Positions 1 through 4,585 of a stretch of DNA of 10,846 bases are shown here, piece by piece. How positions within the stretch are numbered: position 1 is the first letter of the stretch; each line of letters starts with the position of its first letter. The position numbers were made by a program, and so were the translations under genes. This DNA is from Bdellovibrio sp. (GTDB taxonomy: Bacteria; Bdellovibrionota; Bdellovibrionia; Bdellovibrionales; Bdellovibrionaceae): the NCBI GenBank assembly GCA_019104905.1, contig JAHRXB010000186.1:1-10846 (forward strand), written 5' to 3'. The notes under the pieces were generated by a model that worked only from the letters and a program-made list of their open reading frames with translations, did no database searches and was not told the DNA's origin.

Positions 1-44
1 CTTCCAATGAGGACGTCAACCGTTGGACCTGAAGTGGTTTTCAT
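1..44 (-). CDS. Start of an unidentified gene downstream of cheX (partial)
   Basis: The cheX stop codon TAA (46-44) is followed in the overlapping sequence TAATG by an ATG at 44-42 that opens a frame reading MKTTSGPTVDVLIG up to the window edge. Only 14 codons are visible, so no family can be named. The one-base stop/start overlap is typical of translationally coupled genes. A GGAG inside the end of cheX lies about 14 nt upstream, too far for a good ribosome binding site, so translation would depend on coupling. The position suggests a third member of the cheY-cheX transcription unit. It could also be a chance ATG; the evidence is the overlap geometry and the absence of stops in a short stretch. 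Confidence 0.4.
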   Translation of the reverse strand, partial: MKTTSGPTVDVLIG

Positions 45-544
45 TACTGTACCGTGATCTCCACGTAAAAAGTGGAACCATTAGATAAATTGAAGGGGAT
101 AACCAGAGTGGCACTTTTATCAGCGTGACTGATGTTGAAGTTACCAGAGATGACGGATGGGATCGCCATTTCGAAGTTATAGCCCATTTGATTTAATGTT
201 GTCTTTGCGGATCCATAGATCATGTTGGTCATTTCACCAACGGCATCAGAGACTTCACCGTTAATTTGCGTGTATTTTTCACCCAACATATTCTCAAGAA
301 TATGGAAAATACTGTCTTTCCCATAAGAGATCAGAAGAGTGCCTTTGAGAGGGGGAGCTACCATGCCCACCATACCAGCAATTTCACCTTTAAGAACGAA
401 CTGAGGTTCGATAAAAGGTTTGCCGGGAGTGGCATCGGTTTGCGCCATTGTTTTGAGGGTCTTGATAACTCCATCGACAAAAGCATTGATCAGTCGTTTG
501 TCGAAGAGAGGATTGATTGCTTCCACTTTAGGTGCTGCTGACAT
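44..544 (-). CDS. cheX: CheX-family CheY-P phosphatase
   Basis: This 166-residue protein matches the CheX family, cytoplasmic phosphatases that remove the phosphate from CheY and so terminate the chemotaxis signal. The family signature is visible: an acidic helix with E104-x-x-N107 (GEMTN) followed by GSAKTTL. In characterised CheX/CheC proteins the Glu and Asn of this ExxN motif are the residues that insert into the CheY active site. The length is close to the usual 155-165 residues. I chose ATG 544 because AAGGAG (556-551) sits 6 nt upstream; a frame extension to a TTG at 604 would run into cheY and has no such site. The gene starts 17 nt after the cheY stop, so the two are almost certainly cotranscribed and enzyme and substrate are made together. 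There is only one ExxN motif, as in CheX rather than CheC. Some proteins annotated as CheX-like domain proteins have other roles, but the adjacency to cheY supports this call. Confidence 0.86.
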   Translation of the reverse strand: MSAAPKVEAINPLFDKRLINAFVDGVIKTLKTMAQTDATPGKPFIEPQFVLKGEIAGMVGMVAPPLKGTLLISYGKDSIFHILENMLGEKYTQINGEVSDAVGEMTNMIYGSAKTTLNQMGYNFEMAIPSVISGNFNISHADKSATLVIPFNLSNGSTFYVEITVQ

Positions 545-561
545 TGAAGACTCCTTAAAGC

Positions 562-987
562 CTAGGAAGCTTTCGCTTGGGTTGTAGGATTGTGTTTTGC
601 CCAAACGCGCTCCATCTTTGCCTTCAAAGTGGCAGAGTTGAAGGGCTTCACGACGTAGTCAGAAACGCCGGCTTTGGCAGCTTCAAGAATATGTTTTTGT
701 TCAGACTCGGCCGTCACAAGCATAAAAGGTGTGGATTTTAGGCGAGGGTCCAATTTACAGGCCTTCAAAAGGTCGATTCCCTGCATTCCGGGCATATTCC
801 AGTCCGAAATAACAAACCCATAAGGCTGTCCTGCATCATGAGCGGCCTGGATCATAGGCAAGGCCGTTTTACCGTCGTCAGCTTCCTCGACATTGGTATA
901 ACCCAGCTCATTTAGCACTTTTTTAATGATTTTTCGCATAGTTGCGAAGTCATCAACGACCAAAAACTTCGTATTCGTGGGAAACAT
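562..987 (-). CDS. cheY: CheY-like single-domain response regulator
   Basis: This 141-residue protein is a stand-alone receiver domain. It carries the complete set of receiver residues: acidic pair D12 and D13 (VVDD), phosphoacceptor D62 in SDWNMPG, T92 in LVTAE, and K114 in the KPF motif. There is no output domain, so it acts by protein-protein contact, as CheY does at the flagellar switch. The start at ATG 987 has TAGGAGAT (998-991) 3 nt upstream of it, an SD core about 5 nt away. The longer frame start at 1026 would overlap the predicted promoter and lacks an SD, so it was rejected. The gene is first in a minus-strand unit with cheX and is preceded by a sigma-28-like promoter, which fits expression with the flagellar regulon. 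Bacteria often carry several CheY paralogues; whether this is the main flagellar CheY cannot be told from the window. Confidence 0.9.
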   Translation of the reverse strand: MFPTNTKFLVVDDFATMRKIIKKVLNELGYTNVEEADDGKTALPMIQAAHDAGQPYGFVISDWNMPGMQGIDLLKACKLDPRLKSTPFMLVTAESEQKHILEAAKAGVSDYVVKPFNSATLKAKMERVWAKHNPTTQAKAS

Positions 988-1028
988 AATATCTCCTAAT
1001 TTAGTGAAAGCATGTAAAATCCTCATGC

Positions 1029-1055
1029 TTATCGGTCTAGTTTTTTAAAACTAGA
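1029..1055 (-). promoter_or_regulatory. Sigma-28 (FliA)-type promoter for cheY-cheX
   Basis: Read on the minus strand the sequence is TCTAGTTT, then 11 nt, then ACCGATAA. The enterobacterial FliA consensus is TAAAGTTT-N11-GCCGATAA, so 6 of 8 and 7 of 8 positions match at exactly the right spacing. Transcription would begin near 1022, giving a leader of about 35 nt that contains the cheY ribosome binding site. A flagellar-class promoter in front of cheY/cheX is biologically expected. The match is by eye only. Confidence 0.6.
1037..1054. repeat. 18-bp palindrome overlapping the cheY promoter
   Basis: Two perfect 8-bp arms, CTAGTTTT and its complement, are separated by 2 bp. The palindrome covers the spacer and most of the -35 element of the predicted FliA promoter. 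It could be a repressor operator or simply a by-product of the AT-rich promoter sequence. It is followed by neither a T-run nor the end of a gene, so it does not look like a terminator. Confidence 0.5.
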
Positions 1056-1120
1056 GTCCAAAGCTATTGCGAATTTTAAAAATTGTTGTCAGACTTTATT
1101 ACAGGTGGTCGAGCTACTTT

Positions 1121-1148
1121 TGGACATGAGTCCTGGGTGGCGTAAAAG
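1121..1148 (+). promoter_or_regulatory. Possible sigma-70 promoter for the LuxR-type gene
   Basis: TGGACA (1121-1126) and TAAAAG (1143-1148) are separated by 16 bp and match the sigma-70 -35 and -10 hexamers at 5 of 6 and 4 of 6 positions. Transcription would begin near 1155, leaving a leader of about 44 nt before the ATG at 1199. This is the best candidate I see in the 211-bp gap between the divergent cheY and luxR-type genes, but a match of this quality can arise by chance. Confidence 0.3.
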
Positions 1149-1198
1149 GTTTAGACAGAGTTTTTAAAACAAAAACAATTTAGCGGGAGGGAGCAAGG

Positions 1199-1591
1199 AT
1201 GCTCAGAGATGTCCTCATTCAAAAAGGTCTTTCAAACAGAGAGGCAGAAGTTGCTGAACTTGTTTCAAAGGGCTTGTCCAACAAGGAAGTTGCGAATCAG
1301 CTTTTTGTTACTGAAAAAACAGTAAAATTTCACCTCACAAACATTTATAAAAAAATGAATGTTAAGTCTCGTGCACAGTTGATCGTATGGTGCTTGCCTC
1401 ACCTTGGCTTTGTTGAAAGCGAAATTCGCGCTGAAAACAACAACCAAAGTGCAGCAGCGGCGACTGCATTCAACAACAACGCAACTCAAACGATCCCAGC
1501 GGGATCTGCGACAGTTGCAGGTACGACAACTCTTCCTGGTAGCGGATTGAACCGTGGTGGTAATTCCGATATCGGTATGGGTGGCATCTAA
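1199..1591 (+). CDS. Single-domain LuxR/GerE-type transcriptional regulator with low-complexity tail
   Basis: Residues about 8-66 form a LuxR/GerE helix-turn-helix domain: LSNREAEVAELVSKGLSNKE is the classic entry to the scaffold helix, and VTEKTVKFHLTNIYKKM is the recognition-helix region. Proteins of this class bind DNA, usually as dimers, and activate or repress promoters. Unlike most LuxR proteins it has no N-terminal receiver, autoinducer or ATPase domain, since the HTH begins almost at residue 1. From about residue 79 the protein is low-complexity and disordered-looking: Asn-rich (ENNNQ, FNNNA), Ala/Thr-rich, and Gly-rich near the end (RGGNSDIGMGGI). The ATG at 1199 has GGGAGGG (1185-1191) 7 nt upstream. 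It is divergent from cheY-cheX and ends just before a strong terminator, so it is probably monocistronic. Control by a partner protein or by abundance is more likely than by direct ligand binding; its targets are unknown. Confidence 0.85.
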   Translation: MLRDVLIQKGLSNREAEVAELVSKGLSNKEVANQLFVTEKTVKFHLTNIYKKMNVKSRAQLIVWCLPHLGFVESEIRAENNNQSAAAATAFNNNATQTIPAGSATVAGTTTLPGSGLNRGGNSDIGMGGI

Positions 1592-1617
1592 TCTTTATTG
1601 ATTAGATAGTACTTAAG

Positions 1618-1664
1618 GCGCAGGGGTATGACTTTTGTCTGTACCGCCTGCGCTTTGTCTTTTT
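1618..1664 (+). terminator. Rho-independent terminator after the LuxR-type gene
   Basis: GCGCAGG (1618-1624) pairs perfectly with CCTGCGC (1647-1653), and the stem continues with GGTA (1625-1628) against TACC (1642-1645) with one bulged G at 1646. The hairpin is followed immediately by TTTGTCTTTTT (1654-1664). This is a canonical intrinsic terminator 26 nt after the stop codon of the upstream gene. It lies directly in front of the ribosome binding site of the thioesterase. Confidence 0.78.
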
Positions 1665-1672
1665 GGAAGGGG
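1665..1672 (+). promoter_or_regulatory. Ribosome binding site that sets the thioesterase start
   Basis: GGAAGGGG lies 9 nt before a TTG at 1682. An ATG at 1628 in the same frame falls inside the terminator stem and has no purine-rich site, so this SD favours the TTG start. Confidence 0.55.
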
Positions 1673-1681
1673 ATCTACACC

Positions 1682-2155
1682 TTGAAAAATTCCAAACCCG
1701 TTTCTTCTTCACAAGTAGTAATGACTCAACTGGTTCTGCCGTCCCACACAAATTCTTTAGGGACGATTTTTGGTGGAACGATCATGTCGTGGATCGATAT
1801 TGCGGCAGCGATTGCAGCGCAAAGACATTCCAATAAAGAAGTTGTGACGGCAAGTATTGACCGGTTGGACTTTGTGGCTCCCGTCTATAAAGGCTGGGTG
1901 GTGAACTTAAAGGCCAGCGTGAACTTCACTTCTCGAACATCGATGGAAGTGGGGGTTCGAGTGGACGCGGAAAATCCCAAAACGGGCGAGATGTTTCATA
2001 CCGCCTCGGCTTATTGCACTTTTGTCGCTTTAGGGTCTAATGGAAAACCGACGGAAATTCCTTCTTTGGAATTGGTCACTGAAGACGACAAACGTCGTTA
2101 CGAACAGGCTCAGCGACGTCGTGAAATTCGCCTTCAGAATAAAGCGAACTCCTAA
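1682..2155 (+). CDS. Hotdog-fold acyl-CoA thioesterase (YciA/ACOT type)
   Basis: This cytoplasmic enzyme of about 157 residues is predicted to hydrolyse acyl-CoA to free fatty acid and CoA. It has the conserved entrance of this hotdog subfamily: SSSQVVMTQLVLPSHTNSLG, then FGGTIMSWIDIAAAIAAQRH. The HTN (N24) and D39 (numbering from the TTG start) are the positions expected at the active site of such enzymes. The C-terminal stretch DDKRRYEQAQRRREIRL is also typical of the YciA/ACOT group. I place the start at TTG 1682 because the conserved region begins immediately after it and a GGAAGGGG site precedes it; ATG 1721 would remove conserved residues, and ATG 1628 lies in a terminator. No promoter is obvious between the terminator and the start, so expression may come from read-through or an unrecognised promoter. 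Its last base abuts the convergent hflX stop. Substrate chain length cannot be inferred. The family call is firm, the start less so. Confidence 0.86.
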   Translation: MKNSKPVSSSQVVMTQLVLPSHTNSLGTIFGGTIMSWIDIAAAIAAQRHSNKEVVTASIDRLDFVAPVYKGWVVNLKASVNFTSRTSMEVGVRVDAENPKTGEMFHTASAYCTFVALGSNGKPTEIPSLELVTEDDKRRYEQAQRRREIRLQNKANS

Positions 2156-3421
2156 TTATTTAACTAAATAGTCCTTCCAGCGATTCATCAAGGCGGAGCT
2201 CAGTTGTGTGTAACAAACAGTTCCTTCGGTCGCTGTTTCTTTGCGAATGATTTGGGCTTCGCGGCCTAAATCGAAAATCTTATATTCTTCAGAGCGTGGG
2301 AAGTACAACTGCACATCGGTCTGCATTTCGCTGACGGTTTGGGCCATCAGTTTTTTAAGTTGTTCCATGCCTTGGCCGGTGAGGGCGCTCACGAAGACGC
2401 GTGGATAGTGTTTTACGCGAAATTGTCTTTCTAAAGGTGCGACATCACACTTATTAAAGACATGGATGACTTTTTTATCCTGCCAGTTGAATTCTTTAAT
2501 TAAAGCTTCAACCACCTCGATTTGTCTTTCCATATTAGGGGATGAAAGATCCACCACATGCAAAAGAACGTCAGCCTCGGAAGACTCTTCAAGTGTTGCT
2601 TTAAAGGCCTCAATCAGTTGAGTCGGAAGTTTGCGGATAAATCCCACCGTGTCTGTTACGACGGCGGGTGGTCCATCGGGCAAAAAGATCTTGCGAGTTG
2701 TGGGGTCCAGGGTGGCAAAGACTTGGTTCTTTGCTAAAACCTGAGCTCCGGTGAGGCGGTTTAAGATCGAGCTTTTTCCTGAGTTGGTGTATCCGATTAA
2801 AGCAAAAGAAGGAATCTCGTGACGTCGACGAGATTGTCTGTGTTGGGCACGGTTTTTACGAACACCCTCAAGTTTCTTTTTAATAATCGCCACTCTTTCG
2901 CGAATGCGGCGACGGTCGTTTTCAAGAGCAGTTTCTCCGGGACCGCGGGTTCCGATACCGCCCCCTTGACGGGACAAAGATTCCAACCAGGCGCCGACCA
3001 TGCGAGGCATCTGATCTAAGAGTTGTGCAAGTTCTACTTGAAGTTTTCCTTCAAAAGTTTGCGCTCGCTGCGCGAAAATATCCAAGATAAGCTGATTGCG
3101 ATCAATCACGCGGACTTTGACGATTTGCTCAAGGTTTCGCTGCTGGACTCCTGAAAGTTGATGGTCCATCACAACAATGCTCGCGCGGCTATCGCGAACC
3201 ATTTCCGCAACTTCCTCCACCTTGCCGGTTCCGATCAGGGTGGCGGGATTCCATTGAGGCAATACTTGAATAATAGAACCGACGACTTCGCCTCCGGCAG
3301 CGGAGACAAGCTCTTCAAGTTCCAACAAGTTTTCTTTGATTTCAGTGAGTGGTTCAGACTTGAGTCCGACGCCGATGACAATGGCTCTATCTTGGGATTT
3401 TACGTGGGCTTGATTAGTCAA
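2156..3421 (-). CDS. hflX: HflX ribosome-associated GTPase
   Basis: This 421-residue protein has the full HflX architecture. An N-terminal HflX domain (to about residue 190) includes LDIFAQRAQTFEGKLQVELA and the family signature GGIGTRGPGETALENDRRRI, followed by a basic coiled segment. The GTPase domain carries G1 GYTNSGKSS near residues 210-218, G3 DTVGFIRKLP near 257-266, G4 NKCD near 323-326 and G5 SAL near 345. HflX proteins bind the 50S subunit, and in several bacteria they split stalled or hibernating 70S ribosomes under heat or antibiotic stress. The first possible start, TTG 3430, is only 1 nt from the ribosome binding site GGGAGG (3437-3432). TTG 3421 is 10 nt away and is preferred. 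The gene follows chrA by about 60 nt with no terminator visible, so it is probably the last gene of a maeB-chrA-hflX unit. This differs from the hfq-hflX arrangement of enterobacteria. Confidence 0.93.
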   Translation of the reverse strand: MTNQAHVKSQDRAIVIGVGLKSEPLTEIKENLLELEELVSAAGGEVVGSIIQVLPQWNPATLIGTGKVEEVAEMVRDSRASIVVMDHQLSGVQQRNLEQIVKVRVIDRNQLILDIFAQRAQTFEGKLQVELAQLLDQMPRMVGAWLESLSRQGGGIGTRGPGETALENDRRRIRERVAIIKKKLEGVRKNRAQHRQSRRRHEIPSFALIGYTNSGKSSILNRLTGAQVLAKNQVFATLDPTTRKIFLPDGPPAVVTDTVGFIRKLPTQLIEAFKATLEESSEADVLLHVVDLSSPNMERQIEVVEALIKEFNWQDKKVIHVFNKCDVAPLERQFRVKHYPRVFVSALTGQGMEQLKKLMAQTVSEMQTDVQLYFPRSEEYKIFDLGREAQIIRKETATEGTVCYTQLSSALMNRWKDYLVK

Positions 3422-3431
3422 CGAGATCAAT

Positions 3432-3437
3432 CCTCCC
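3432..3437 (-). promoter_or_regulatory. Ribosome binding site that sets the hflX start
   Basis: On the minus strand AAGGGAGG lies 10 nt upstream of TTG 3421 and only 1 nt upstream of the alternative in-frame TTG 3430. No ATG or GTG start is available near the conserved N-terminus, so hflX must start at a TTG, and the spacing selects 3421. Confidence 0.55.
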
Positions 3438-3481
3438 TTACCTTAGTCTTAATGGTAGCATGGATGAATTCTTGGTCAAAG

Positions 3482-4585
3482 TTAAATTTTGAAATAGAAA
3501 AAGGATAAAAGCCCCCCTCCCAAAATCAGAAGGGCCGTGGGAATTCGCGTTTTCCATATCAAAAATAATGAAGCGATAACAAGAAAGGGGGTAAAGACGG
3601 AGGTGAAGAGGCCCTGAGCGAAAGTCCAGAGAGTACTTAGAAGAAGTCCGACGGAACCCGCGACGACCCCGTTGAGAACAATCCGCAAACGGTGGGAGGA
3701 ATTCATCTTGTGATAAAGGGGAATGCTTAAGGCGACAAAAAAGAACGCGGGAAGAAAGATTCCCAAGGTGGCGACGAAGGCCCCGGGAGGGCCTTGTAAA
3801 AGGTAACCTATAAACGTGGCCGTTGTGAAAACAGGCCCCGGAGTAAATTGCCCGACAGAGATGGCATCCAGTAATTGGTTTTGGGTGAGCCATTGGCGTT
3901 GGTCGACGAACTCTCCTTGAAGGAAGCTGAGAAGGACATAGCCGCTTCCAAAAAGCAGTGATCCGACTTTGAGGAAGATCCAAAAAAGAGATCCCAATTC
4001 GTGTTTTTGCTTGAAGAGAAAACGTTCTGAAACAAAAAGTGAAATCAGTCCGCAGTTCAATAAAATGGCGACCTCGTTAAATCCTTGCAGACTTAAATAA
4101 ACACTGCTGAGAAGGATGAAAACGCTTAAGGTCTTCTGTCGATCCGCCCAAAAGTCTTTGGCAAAAATCTTCTGATAACCCTCAATCTTTAAAACACTTT
4201 TAAGAAAACGATCAAAGGCATGAATGATGACTGCTAAAACGACGGCTTTGGTTCCCAGTAAAAAATGCTGGGCCTGAGGTAGGCTGGCATATTGAACATA
4301 GAAAAAGGCCACAGCCAGGACAATAAGAAAGGCTGGAAGAATAAAACAAATTCCCGCAATGGCAAACCCCCACCAGCCGGCGCGGAGATACCCTAAGTGA
4401 ATGGCCAATTCCGTGGAGTTTGGTCCTGGAATGAGGTTTGTTAGTGCAATAAGATCTAAGAATTTATCGTGGGAAAGCCACTTGCGGCGATGAACGAATT
4501 CTTCTTCCATCATCGCGACGTGCGCTGCGGGACCACCGAAGGAGGTGGCCCCGAGTTTTAAGAAAAGCCAGGCTAATTTAGCCAC
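3482..4585 (-). CDS. chrA: Chromate-transporter (CHR/ChrA) family membrane protein
   Basis: This 367-residue hydrophobic protein is a full-length, two-domain member of the CHR family, whose characterised members export chromate from the cytoplasm. The internal duplication is easy to see: the block SFGGPAAHVAMMEEEFVHRR followed by IPGP (53-55 in PGP) recurs about 196 residues later as LFGSGYVLLSFLQGEFVDQR followed by TPGP (249-251), each ending in a FxLPAF membrane segment. About ten membrane segments are likely in the inner membrane. Translation starts at GTG 4585; a TAA lies upstream in frame, so no longer start exists. The start overlaps the last 8 nt of maeB, and the nearest AAGG is about 15 nt away, so translation is probably coupled to maeB. 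Several CHR proteins have no proven chromate phenotype, so the physiological substrate is uncertain. Confidence 0.87.
   Translation of the reverse strand: MAKLAWLFLKLGATSFGGPAAHVAMMEEEFVHRRKWLSHDKFLDLIALTNLIPGPNSTELAIHLGYLRAGWWGFAIAGICFILPAFLIVLAVAFFYVQYASLPQAQHFLLGTKAVVLAVIIHAFDRFLKSVLKIEGYQKIFAKDFWADRQKTLSVFILLSSVYLSLQGFNEVAILLNCGLISLFVSERFLFKQKHELGSLFWIFLKVGSLLFGSGYVLLSFLQGEFVDQRQWLTQNQLLDAISVGQFTPGPVFTTATFIGYLLQGPPGAFVATLGIFLPAFFFVALSIPLYHKMNSSHRLRIVLNGVVAGSVGLLLSTLWTFAQGLFTSVFTPFLVIASLFLIWKTRIPTALLILGGGLLSFFYFKI

Noticed and set aside
562..1026. Longer cheY reading frame with 13 extra N-terminal residues
   Set aside because: The extra start lies next to the -10 element of the sigma-28-like promoter and has no ribosome binding site, whereas ATG 987 has a strong one and matches the usual CheY N-terminus.
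1080..1181. AAATTGTT / AACAATTT inverted repeat around the luxR-type leader
   Set aside because: Only 8 bp, AT-rich and about 86 nt apart; expected by chance in this composition.
1628..2155. Longer thioesterase frame starting at ATG 1628
   Set aside because: The ATG is inside a terminator stem and the added residues (MTFVCTACALSFWKG) do not look like the family; the conserved region starts after TTG 1682.
3422..3481. Search for a terminator or promoter between chrA and hflX
   Set aside because: Only a weak bulged dyad around TACC/GGTA is present, with no T-run and no convincing hexamers, so I treat the genes as one unit.
3438..3983. Minus-strand open frame of 181 codons overlapping chrA in another frame
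   Set aside because: chrA is well supported by its internal duplication. The alternative product is Arg/Ser/Pro-rich with no domain.
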